Source: Chrysomallon squamiferum (Eukaryota > Mollusca > Gastropoda > Neomphalida > Peltospiridae). Taken from it: 64,000 nt of DNA. The DNA is taken from contig CM022665.1 in the NCBI GenBank assembly GCA_012295275.1, forward strand, positions 18,576,650 through 18,640,649, in the 5' to 3' direction. Positions within the stretch are counted from its first letter, which is position 1, and each line of letters begins with the position of its first letter. Position numbers and translations under genes: made by a program. The notes under the pieces were generated by a model. The model did not search any database and was not told the origin of the DNA. It worked only from the letters and a program-made list of their open reading frames with translations. Positions 12,852-26,200 of the stretch are shown here, piece after piece.

Positions 12852-15800
12852 GAACAAGTGTGCAAACATATAAGATGTTATAAAAGAACTGACACAACTA
12901 TAATTTCTGTAATTTGCACAAGATTAAACATTTTGAAATATTTTAAAATATTTTATTTACTTTAACACATTTTGTGCAGTCTGACTATGAAATAATAGGA
13001 TATTTGATAAAGTATTTTTATTTTTTATTTTTTATTTCAGTTATTGAAGGAGGGATAGCCCAGGCTGTACCAGAACATCCTAAACGAGATAACATTTTCT
13101 CTCTGAGCACTGCTTGTGGGGATGCTTACCTATTTCAGGTCAGTAGTACATTCAAGTAAATATTTATGTAGACTGTGGTAAGCTAATGGTGAGAATTAGT
13201 CCCTGCAAAATCTCGGTCCTTCTTGATGTGTGTGTTGTGTGTATATTTTTATGGGTGGTTGTGTGTATGTTTATATATTCTTATTACATTTCTGAAACAG
13301 AGCAGTTTTAAATCAAAAGTCTCCCTTTTGAAAGTAAAATATTGGGGTTGTTGTATAAGTAATGATTTATTCAGTAATTTCCTTATATAGAGAGACCCAA
13401 AGTCTTAATAAAAATTTAAAGTTACATTTAAAAATTTACTTTCATCTTGTTAAAAACAAACATTTTTCTGGGGGTTTTTAGGCTTCATTTCAGATAAAAT
13501 GTTTTAAATATTGTTTAATATAAAGTAATTAAATCTTTCAGGCTTCATCTCAGAATGATTTAGAAAACTGGATCCGTGCTATACACTCAGCATGTGCATC
13601 TTCCTATGCTAGGCAGCATGGGAAGGATAACACACTCAAGCTGCTGAAAAGTGAACTGGAAAAACTTGAAGCAAATATTGATACAGTAAGACAGTAAATT
13701 ACTGAAATTTAAATCATCAGTTGAAATTAATCTTTATTTATAATTACTTAACTACTGAAATAAATCTTCTTCATTTAATTTAGAAATTTAAATCATCAAC
13801 CAAAATAAATCTTTGTTATTTAGAACTATTTAATTTAGAAATTTAAATCAGCAATCAAACTGAACTTTCCTTATTTATACCTACTTAATTTCTGACATCT
13901 AGATCATCCACTGAAATAAATCTTTCCTTATTTATAACTAATTAATTACTGAAATTTAAATCAACAGCAAAAATATTTTGTTTGCATGTGTTTATATGTT
14001 TATGTATTCATGTGTTTATGTGTATGATAAGGAAACTGTGTGTATATATATATGTTAAAGTTTCTTACGCAACCCAATTTTAAATAAAAAGTAAAACAAA
14101 TTGCTTGCTCAACTATCCTTCAAAAGTATTAAAATTATTTACTATATTAAAATAAAAATAAATTTTCTTCAATATCAGGATGTAAAGATGAGGAAGATGG
14201 CTGAACTTCAGATGACTGTAGTTTCTGATCCCAAAAGCCGTCAAGCCATTGTGAAACAGATAGCCCAGTGGGAGGAGAATCTAGAAAAACTCTACGTTGA
14301 CCAGTATCGCTTCCGATGTTACATCGCTTCGCTGCTTGGTACTGAGTTGACAAACCCAAAGGTAGGAAGTCATGGATTACTGGTTCTTTAATTAATTTCA
14401 GAACTGTCTGCATTCATTTTCAGAAATGTTTTTATTCAGTATTAAAACTGTCTTTATCTATTTTCTGAAAAGCCTATTTAATTTCAGAACCATCTTGATT
14501 TAACTATCATTATTCAGTTTCTGAAGTTTACTTGATTCACTAGTTCTTTATTTAATTTCAGAACTGCCTTTATTTAATTTTAGAAAAGTCTTTATTCCAA
14601 CTCAGAACTTTTGATTTAATTTCAGAAATGTCTTTATTTGATTTCAGAGCTGCATGTAGTTCATTGTATCTGTTGTTCAGTTTCACACTCCAGCCTGTAC
14701 CCCCACTTTGCATCAAAGATAGAGAACTGCTTTTCCCTCTACCAGAAAGTTCATTTAAAAGACTCTTTGCTAAATAATAAAAATCTACTATTCTCTGAAG
14801 ACCAAAATACCAATTTAATACCCAATGGCCCACTTTTGGCTATCAAAGATGCATAAGTGCTTTGCTGTCAAACAACATTTATTTAAGACTCTTTTTTAAA
14901 TAACGAAAACACTGTAGATTTTCTCCAAAGACCAAGACACCAGTTTAATACCAGAAGCCAAACATCAAACAGTCAATGATAACTAAAATGTATCTCTTTT
15001 TTTTTAGTGCCACAGATAGAATATTTATATGTAATTTGTTCATTATTTATATAATTTTATTTTGGATCCTTGATAGAATATCTATATGTAATTTAATTTC
15101 ACCATAAACTGCATGATTTCATTAAATAAATATAAAACTATTAAAACTCAGTTGAATGTCATTTACTTCTGCTGTTGTATTAAAAAATAATTCTAGCCTA
15201 GAAAAAAAGAAGGACAAATTATCTGAAAGAGGTACAGTGACATTAGATATGACTGCTTAAAAGCCAGGCTATCAGTAAATGTTTGTATATGACAAAACTG
15301 AAATTATAAATACAGGCACTTAAAGGCTAACTTCTGTTCCTATGACAAGGTCATTAAACAGATTGGTTGATAAAGAAGAAGTTGCCTCTTAACCATTTCA
15401 AACATACTATACTAGTAGTTGGTTTGAGTCAGTCAACCATCTTTTGATATTATTTTAATGTCACCTTTGCACTATTTATAACATTTTTAGTATATATTTA
15501 AATATATGCAGTTGTATACTGTATATTGTAATAAAAAGAATATAGGAAATTGGCTACAATATACTTTATTTAGGTTGCTATAAATACAGGTAGTTGTTTT
15601 TATTCGGAATAAAGAAAAAGTTTAAAGGAAACTCCAACTTTATTTTAATTTGCATAACTGTAACATAAAAATACAATCCAAGACAATGATATCATGTACA
15701 ACTGGGTTCACAATAAAGTACAAATTTATAGATGAAATATGTAGAATGGGGATTGTAATCACTAGTACTTTAGGATGCACAATAAATACAGATTAATAGA

Positions 15801-17178
15801 TGAAATGTCCTGGAGGCTGCAAACCCTAGTGTAGTGAATAACATTTTGTACTATGGGAAGCAGAATAAAGTACAAATATACAGACAAAATATGTTGTACT
15901 GAAGATTGTAATCCCTAGACTGGTTGAAAATCTGTTTGTAAGTCTGTGTGGTCTTTAAAATACCAATTTATAGTTGAAATATGTTGTAATGGAAATATAG
16001 TACTGTAGTACAGTTAATCCTGACTGACTGCAAAAACAAGACTGAGAATGGGAAATGCAAAATAGGAAGCTTGATGCTGAGACACTGCACTGTCATTTTT
16101 TTCCATGAGCGACATTTTGGTAACTGCATAAAATACCAACTTTTAGTAAAGCTGTTTGAAAGTCTGCATGGTCAGTTTATAGTTGAAATATTAGTCTTAG
16201 AGATTGTGAACGTTGGCTTAATGAATAAAGACTGTCCACAGGAACAAGACTGAGAAAGGATAATGCCATTTTTTCCATGACAAAAGTTCTCATAACAGTA
16301 TAAAATACCTACTGGTCTGAGAGCTGATTATAAGTCTAAGTGGTCATTAAAGATGTAGCTTTATAATTGAGGAGCATCTGAATATAATAAATGTGTATTA
16401 AAAGATATTATATTTTAATTTCTAGGTATTGCTTGCCAATGCCTCCAAACTGACCAAGACAACTCTGGGTCGACTAGGAATCTTCACAGTGACATCTTTC
16501 CATGCTCTGGTGTGTGCCCGAAAACCATTACTACTTCCAAGTATCTATGGCAGGGGCTCTCAGAAGGGGGGCATGTTGTCACCCAAATCTGAAGTGGCAC
16601 ACAAGCCACGGTCAAGGACTCCTACGGCTTTAATGGATTCCACTGTCAACACAGAGTAAGAAAAAAAATAGTTATATATATATAAAAATTGCATTATAAA
16701 ATTTGATAATAAATTAACATTAATATGTTTGCAAAGTATTTATATAAAATATTTTTTAAATGACTTACATTTAAATTTAGATAATCAAATTCTATTTTTT
16801 AAAATTAGTTTGGAATATAAATTAAGTGTGTAAATTAAATATGTTTGAAAATGACTTACATAAAATATAGTAGAAAATGATTTACGTAAAATATATTAAA
16901 TAAATACTTGTATAAAATATATTTGAAAATTAGTTACATAAAATATATTACAAAATGAGTTACATAAAATATATTTCAAAATTACATAAAATATATTATA
17001 AAATTACTTAAATAAAATATATTACAAAATTACTTACACAAAATATATTTCAAAATTACATAAAATATATTTGAAAATTAACTAGTTTTTCATTAAATAA
17101 TGTCTTCAAATTAATAAAAATTAGAAAATACTGGTATGAACTGATACTGAAATGAACAATTTGATTTATTATTATTAC

Positions 17179-17212
<34 letters not shown>

Positions 17213-20190
17213 TATTTATTTATTTTATTTTTTTCTTAAAATAGATCAGTCTACAAAACAGGCTTAGAGAGGCTGTCTGATTCATTGGACAACATCACTG
17301 ACATGTCAACTGATTCCAGCCATGGACATGAGAGTCTGTCTCGAATCATTCTACCGAATCAGCAGGTAGTTAGTTATCTTATCTACAGAGTTCAGCCTAC
17401 ATATTAAAATAATCTTCATAAAGACATGGTTTAAAACCATTGCCAGTATGTTACTATTTCTTTTTTTAAATGACACTGCATTGTTTAAAATATCAGTGGG
17501 ATGAAATGTTTTTGATATTTATTTATTTATTCATTTGTTTGTTTGTTTGTTTACTTATTTATTTGTTTGTATGTATGTTTGTTTGTTTATTTTTGTTTAT
17601 TTTTGTTTTTAAATTATTGTAATTATTATTCTTTTAAAAAATAAATGAAAACAGACATCAATGTAATGGTTTTGATGACATTTATTTGGCTATTTTAATT
17701 ATTTTAAATTATTCTAATTATTATCCTTTTTCAAAAACAAAAAAAAAAAAAATTACCAAAAAAAAAAAAAAAAAAAAAAAAATAAAATTAAAAACCCCCA
17801 AAACACCCCCAACCATAACATATATCTCTATAGCCTTTTTGTTGTATTTTGTAAATTATTTATGTTATTCCTGTGTAGTTTAAACTGACTGGGTTTATTT
17901 TATGAAAAATACAGGTTGTTAGAAAACACAAAACCAGTGAAATACAGGTACAATTTTATTTTGTAAAACATTACATACCACATCTCTTTAATAAAATATT
18001 CATATTAAGGTGGCAGGGTTATTATTATTATTATTTTTTTATTTTCCTTATTTTCTTATTTTGATGAATTTTGTATTGTTTCATAAATATATATATTTTT
18101 TTTTTTCTCTGATCTTCTTATTTTTGAAATATATTAATAAATTGAATACCTGGATATGCATCTATTTCTTTGATTTTCTTTCCTGATATTTCTTGATTTC
18201 CAATTTTTATGAATTTTGAATTTTTTCTTAAATACATTTTTAATTTTGTTTTCTTATTTCTTAACTAGTTTATTAAATACCTGTATGAAATTTTATCTAT
18301 ATCTTAAATAAGATGTAGGTTATTATTACCTTTATTTTGAATATTCTTTAGGCTGTTTTTCTGCATAATTTTTAAAATGAAAATATCTTTATTGCTCTTT
18401 CACAAACAAGATTAGTTATACATATCATTCAAAATTCTTTAATTGGCATACATCAAATACAGATACGAAATATTTGATTTTATAACACCTTCCTCTTTAC
18501 ATATTCTTTTATGTGTTTAATTATTTACTCTTTATTATGTAATACTATTTTTATATTTTGTTCCTGACTAATACTGATACATATTTTAATATTTTAAATG
18601 TATTATTACATTTAATTATAATATAAATATAATTAATATAATTTTAAATCAATTTTCAATAACAAACGTTTTTTTAAAAACCCCACAAAAAACAAAGAGC
18701 AAGAAACAAAATAAAACAAAGAAAAAACAAATAGTCAATAACATTTTGAATATACTGTTTTTCATTTATTAAGTTTACACATTTAAAAGTACTACTACAC
18801 ACTGAATAAATGGTACATATATATATATATAGTTTAATAATATTTTAAATGTATTTTAGCTTGTTGACTAATATAAATTTTTCACAATAATGGTTTTAGT
18901 TATTAAGTTTATACTTTAAATATTCTGTTGCATATTAACTGATAGAGATATATTTTTATAATATTTCAAATGTACTGTTACATGGTGATTAATATATATA
19001 GATACATGTTAATAACATTTCAAATGTACTTTGAATGTGATTATTGTATGAAGATGTATTTTTATAATATTTAAACACCTGTTGCCTAATATAGTTAATA
19101 ATGTTTCAAATTTAATAATTTTTGATAATATTTCCAGTTTTCTTATGCATGTGACTGATGTAGATATATATATATTTTAATAATATTTAAATGCATATTG
19201 ACTAATATAGATATAGTTTAACTTGTCATTATAGTCTTATACTTTTCAGACAATGCTGGTTGGGATAGACAAGAGGACAACGGTTCAGAACTTACTGGAG
19301 ACAACTTGCAATAAGCGACAACTGAATCCTCGTGACCATTACGTTAGAATCAAACCACTCGGATCTCTTGACGACAAGTTTGTTATACCAGAGAGACACC
19401 AGCTGGTTAAACAGCTCGTAAGTGTTTTTTATCTGTTTAATATTTTTAATTAACCCTTTTCTTGCGTTAAGCAGACATATCCACTTACAATTGTGATACC
19501 AATGACAATAAGTTATATATGTAAGTGTACACATGTGCGCACACACATGCACACACAAAATATATTAATTTGGTATTTGTTAACTTTCTAATTTTTTTGT
19601 CATTGTTTTTGAAAGGATTATATTTATCATCATCATTACTTTCCATTTAAATTTCATTGCAGAAAATATTAATGTCATATAAAATAATTATATATATTTT
19701 TTTTTAAAAAGAATAGAAAAAGAAAACAGGAGGAAAAAGATTTGAATTATTTATTAGATTTTCTGTATGTAAGAAGGGAGATAACTAAAGCCAGAATTTA
19801 GAACAAATCAAAAGGTTTCTTATGATTTTAAGTTTTCAGAAACAAAACAATCATTAGGAAATGTATTTGTAAGTTACATTTCAACAATAAACAAATAACA
19901 TTTTCTGAAAAGCTATAAAAAGTATTTATTTGAGTCACACTTAATATATGTAACATTTTAATTTATTGTTTTCTTATTTCTTTGATTTCATTCTTTATTT
20001 ATTTATTTTACTAATTAATTAATATTTATTTATTTATTTTACTTTCTAAATTATTATTTTTTATTTCACTCTTTTTATATTTTTATATTTTTAATAATGA
20101 ATTAGCTAGTGTTGATAAATTATTAGTTGGTGACACCTTTTCTTTTGTTCATTGTCTTTTTTACTTTTATGAACACATATATTAAGAGTG

Positions 20191-20230
<40 letters not shown>

Positions 20231-23200
20231 TATTTATTTATTTTGTTTATTTATTTACTCATTAACCTATTTATATCATTTTATCTTTTTATTAATTTAT
20301 TTGTCTGTGTGTGTCTTTATTTTGTTTATATATTTATTCATTTACTTACTAACTTCTTTCATTTTCTCTTTATTATATATTTAATTATTTATTATTTAGT
20401 ACGTGTGTGTGTCTGTGTGTATGTATATATAATATGTGTTTATCTATTTATTTATTTATTTAACTGTTACAGAGATATGAAGCTCTGGAGGTGTGTCAGA
20501 AGAGTATTTTTCAACTAGAGTTGACCAAACTGACAAAGGATGGTGTGTTTGGTTTTGCTGTGGAAGCTGAGTTGGCTGAAGACTTGGACAGAGATGATGA
20601 ACTGCGTGTGTATGTCTGTGAAATCACACCAGGGTCAGTTGCAGAGAAACGAGGTAAGAAATGACACTTTGAAAATTTGTTTAGGTAATATATATTATGT
20701 TTGTGTTTGTGTATATATACATGTATTTGTATGCATGTACGTAATGAGGATGCGTTCTCTGAATATATGTTTATGTGTGTGTGTACATGTGTTTGTGTGT
20801 CTGCACATGTTTGTGTGTATGAGTGTTTATGTGTTTTTGTGTACATGTTTGTGTGTCTGTATATACATGTGTTTGTATATCTGTGTATGTACATGTGTTT
20901 GTGTGTGTCTGAATGTGTTTGTGTGTTTGTATCTACATGTTTGTGTGTCTGTATGAATATATATGAGTGCATCTGTTGGTGTTCAAAAATTATAATTTCA
21001 CATTCATACACTGACATTCTTTGTTGTTTTTTTTTCCAGCTTTGCAAGTTGGAGATGAAATTCTAGTGATAAATGGTAAAATTGTGTCAGAACTGGACAT
21101 GGTGTACATTGAGACACTGCTACATGAGTCGAGGACTTTGTTTTTAACAATACGCTCATTTCGCACCAAACCACCTACGACTGACTTCATCACTGATCAT
21201 GCAAACACTTACATTGACAACATGGTGTGCCCACCACCCCCTAGTCAACCCCGCATCACTGAGAAACTTATTGGTGATCTGATTGTCCCTGCACCAGCAT
21301 CACCTGTTGGTAAGTGAGAAAGATGAAAAAAAATAAAATAATAATAATAAATAAAAAATCTTCCCAGATATTATTGCTTTACATAATATTTAAACTTTCA
21401 GAAATTAATATATCCTTTTCTTTCTTTCTTCTTTTTCAAAAGGTGTTTGCCTATATCTGTGTGTATATGTGTCTGTGTGTGTGTGTGGATAACAGATAAT
21501 ATTGACAATAGAGATAGAAGATGCATTTAATGCTGTATTAAAATTTAACATTTCCTGTTTCATGGGCATATTGTCATCCCAAAACCACTACACAATTTGA
21601 GTAATTTTAACATTTGAAATTAGATGATGTGATTTTATTCTTATCTACCTTTCAGAAGGAATAAAAAGATTATTATTATTAATATTTCATATTTGCAATC
21701 ATCCTTTTGTTTGTGTAAGCAAGCTGTGTATGCGTGTGAGTGTGAGAGAGAGATAAGAATTTTAGTGTGGGTTTTTTATTGACAATAAATAGTATAGTTA
21801 ATAATTTCATCTTTGCTATTTGCAGTGATTCTTCTGTTTCTGTGTTATTTTATTATTATATTTTTTGTTTTCTACTAATGATAAATAATATATTCGATAA
21901 TTTCTTATGTGGCATTGTCAGTCATCCTTCTGAGTGTGAACGTGTCAGTTATTGTATTTACATTTTTTTATTTTTTCTTAATGATAAATAATATATTAAT
22001 AATTTCATATTTGCAATCATATTTCTGTTTGTATGTGAGTATGTCTGTGCTTTTTATTTAATAACAATTTTACTTTTTAAAAATATTTGCTGTCATCCTT
22101 CTGTTTGTCTTTTAGTGTGTCTCTTTCATTTAATTATATTTTTCTTTTTTAATGATTATAAAAAGTATAGTTAATATTTTGTTGTGTTTAAACAGGTGAT
22201 GAGGAGAAGAAAGATTCTCCTAAGTTAACCAAACAGGGCATCTCTACAGATCAGATAGATGCTCTACTCAGGGTAAGCATAAATAAAATTATATAATTAG
22301 GGGTTGTATATATGTTTGCGCATGCACACACCTAAATCATATATGGCTGAGGTTTTATACATACAAATATGGATGAACAAATCTATGTACAAATACATAA
22401 ATATTTAATTTTCATTTAAAAAGACTGTCAACTTTTGTTCCAGTTCAATATACACCAGCATCATTTATTCATTTTCATATTTACATTATAAATCAAAGCA
22501 GTTATACTGAGATGTTTTTGTTTCCATGACAACAGGGTGCTGAACAAGTGACGGCTATCTGCCGAAATTCCAATGGGTCAGTGCAGTCACAAACATCGGC
22601 AGGAAGCTGTCCTGTGAGGACCCTCAGTGCTGCGCAACGACTACGCAAAGTCATCATGGAGCTTATTGAGACTGAGAGAGCTTATGTTAAGGTGTGTGAT
22701 TTATGCTTTATTTCACATATTAATGATTTTTGTATGTAATGTTAAATCTATCTTTGTGTGTGTTTTCATGGATTAATTATTATTGAATAATTGTAATAAA
22801 ACAGGATATAACTTTTCTAGACTAGTCTTTTTAGTTAGCAGTTAAGGATATTGTAATTGAACAGTCTCATTGGCATGGATATTTCTTTCATAAACTGGTA
22901 ATAACTAGAGTTGATTAAAAAATCAACTTTTAAGGACATATATATATATATATATATATCTCTTTTTTTGGGGGGGGGTCAAAGACAAACATCAGATTTA
23001 TTAAATTTGGATCTTGAAAATCACTCAGTATTTAGATGTTTTTTAATTGTCATTCTTATCTTTTTTCATTTCTTTTTGATATATATATATAATTTTTGTG
23101 TTTGTCCATATGTGTGTCTGCATGTGTGTATATGTTTGTTGGTATGTGTTTGTATAGTGTATTTGTATGTGTGCATTTGTATATGGATGTATAGGTAAGT

Positions 23201-26200
23201 GTATATGTGTTTGTGAGTGTTCATGTTTATATGCATGTGTTGTGTATTTAATTAATATTAAACATTTTTTTATATATATAAACTCAGGATTTAAACTGTC
23301 TGATGGAGAGATACTTGGTACCACTGCAAGATGAGACATTCCTGACATCAGATGAAATCAACCAGCTTTTCGGAAACATTCAAGAAATTGTTCCATTTCA
23401 GAGACAGTTTCTTACCAGCTTGGAGGAGGCCATTGAACTAGAGAGTGATTTCTTTACCACCACTGACCCCAAACAGTTCAGAGTAAGTGAGAGCGGTAAC
23501 AGTGTTTGTGTAATTCATGTTTCTTTGAAAAAAATGTTTTGTATGTTGGTAGCAATATAAACACACTGAGAAAACAATTAAGAATTTTAAATTCACAAAC
23601 AGTAGTATTTATTTATGAAATAAATGATAATTTGTGTTTATGTTTTCAGAGAGTGTTGTTTTCTATTGGTGGATCTTTCCTCTACTACGCAAATCACTTC
23701 AAAGTGTACAGCTCATTTTGTGCTAGTCATTCGAGATCTCAGAAAGTTCTCAATATTGGTAAGTCTTAATCTTCTACATTTATCTCATATCATTCCATGT
23801 ATACTAAACCTTTTACAGTAGAATTATTTATTTCATATCATTTCATTTTGCATCAAAATTATTTTTTCATATCATTCCCTGCATATTAACCCTTTTGCAT
23901 CAGAATTATTTTTCTCATATCAATCCATGTATATTAACCCCTTTTGTATAATGTCACTTATCACTATATATGTGTGTTTTATACATGCACTATACATATG
24001 TTATTTACATATATCTCTATATAATATGTATTTTATACATAACACTATATATGTTTTGTAAATATATTTATGTGTATTTTACACATGTAAAGTATATGTG
24101 TGTTTTATACATGTACTGTATAGTGTATATTTTATACATGTAAAGTATGTATGTGATATATATATATATATATGTCATTGTTTGTGTGTGTTTCAGATGG
24201 TAATGAGGAAATGAAGAATTTCCTGAGGGCTCGAAACCCCAAACAGCAGCACTCTGCCACACTGGAATCATTCCTAATCAAGCCAATTCAACGAATTCTC
24301 AAATACCCACTACTGCTACATCAACTGTGTCAGCTGGCACAGCCAGACACTGATGAGCATCATCATCTCACTGGTGTGTATGTTGTAGTCATCTGTGACA
24401 TTCACAAACACTTCTTTGTAATAAGGTACCAAAGTAGTAAGGTATCAAATTAGTAAAATGTATGTATTTTTACATTTTCTGATTGTAGAAGCACTAGGAA
24501 TGGAAAAAGGTAAGGTTTTTATTATAAACTGTCTGTATTTTTACAGTATCTGATTGTTCAAGACATCAGAACAAAAAACAAGAAAAGTGTAAAGTGTGAC
24601 ACAGTTTTAAGTCAGGTGTGTGTGTTGTTCATGTTGTAGAAGCACTACGTGGGATGGAGGCAGTTGCTGAGCACATCAATGAGATGCAGAAGATCTATGA
24701 AGAGTACGGATCAGTGTTTGACGATCTGTCCAAGACTTTCAAGAAAGTCCATCCACACAAACAGGTAATTCCACAGTAGTGTTGTTTTAGATTCACCACA
24801 CGGCCAGTATTTTTTGTTACACTGACAAGTGCAGAATATTTTATACAATTTAATGTGTGTAGGGTTTCACTGTTAGGGGCTGATTATTGTATACAGTTCA
24901 ACAAGTGCAGTTTTCCCTAATTCAGTCAGTTTTTCACTGACAGGTGCATATTATTTTATACAATTTATGGACTGCAGTCTATTTTTGATTGAAGCAGTTT
25001 TTCATTGAAAGATGCATAACATTGTAAACAATTTATGGAGTTTTGTTTTTCATTGATTAGGTCCATATTTTTTTAAATACAATTTAAAGAGTACATAGTC
25101 TCATTGATTGGACCAGTTTTTAACTGACTGGAGTGATTTTTCACTAAAATATGCACATTTGTTTTAAAGTACAATTCAAGGATTGCAGTTTTTCACTGAA
25201 TAAACTGACATGTGAAAGAGTTTTAACTGATTAGGGGTTGTGTCTGTTTCAGCCGGTTGATCTGAGTGTGGGTGAACTACAGATGTATGGCATGGTGGAG
25301 TGGTGTAACATGCTGGAATACTTGGGCAAGGTGAAGAAGACAATGGACTTTGAAAACACAGTGTTTGTTTTTAGAAGCGGAGTTGTCTTCCTTTGTAAAG
25401 AAAGAGCCAAAAGAAGAAAAACAAGGGTATCCTTACTAAACAGTTTTGTGCTTAGGGTTGTTAATATTTCCAGGTCATTGCTGATTTTTTCTTTTAATTA
25501 AAAAAAAAAAAAAATTAGTGTGTGTGTGTGTCTAAAAATTGGGTTATTTTACAGTAAATATCTGTGTATTCCTGTATATTTGTATCATATTATTTGTTAT
25601 TTGTCAAGAATTAAATAGTTCAGTGTATTGTATAAGTGTACATTTGTTATTTATGGAATACTAATCAGTTAAATTTACTTTTTACATCTAGTCAGTACCA
25701 AACAAAGGTTCTGATATGTCAGACACAGTCGAACGGTTCCGCACTCTAATTCCCACCCAGGAAGTGCAGGTGCGTGTTGGGAAGATCAGTGACATGGACA
25801 GACATTACTGGTGGGATCTCATCCACTCCCGCTCAGACAGTGATGGGCGGCCAGAAAGATTGTACCAGTTCTGCAACAGGTTAGAAAATTGTCATCTCAT
25901 GTTGTGTAATAGTAATATCTTTTCTTTTGACATCACAAGAATACTTTGGTTAATTTTAGAGGTTTGCAGGTCTAAATTAACCATGGGATTTTTACCACGG
26001 AATATGTGATGATTTTTAGTAAAATTTATGTAACTAATCGGTGAAATTCTATGTGTAGAAATACAATTATTTATCTTTTTGTTATTGATTAAATAATACA
26101 TATGGTATATCTATAGGAGATAGTAGTGATAACAGCAGGAATATTTTTTTATGTTAATTTTACATAGAAAATATGATGATCTTTTAAGGTTGGTAAAGTG

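Noticed and set aside
12383-12869. Long minus-strand open frames of Ser/Leu residues
   Set aside because: They are translations of the GA/CT-rich tract and (GA)n array in a TIAM intron.
20511-21066. Plus and minus frames with Cys/Val or His/Thr repeats
   Set aside because: They come from the TG-rich intron repeat; only the parts in the TIAM frame at 20473-20653 and 21040-21309 are coding.
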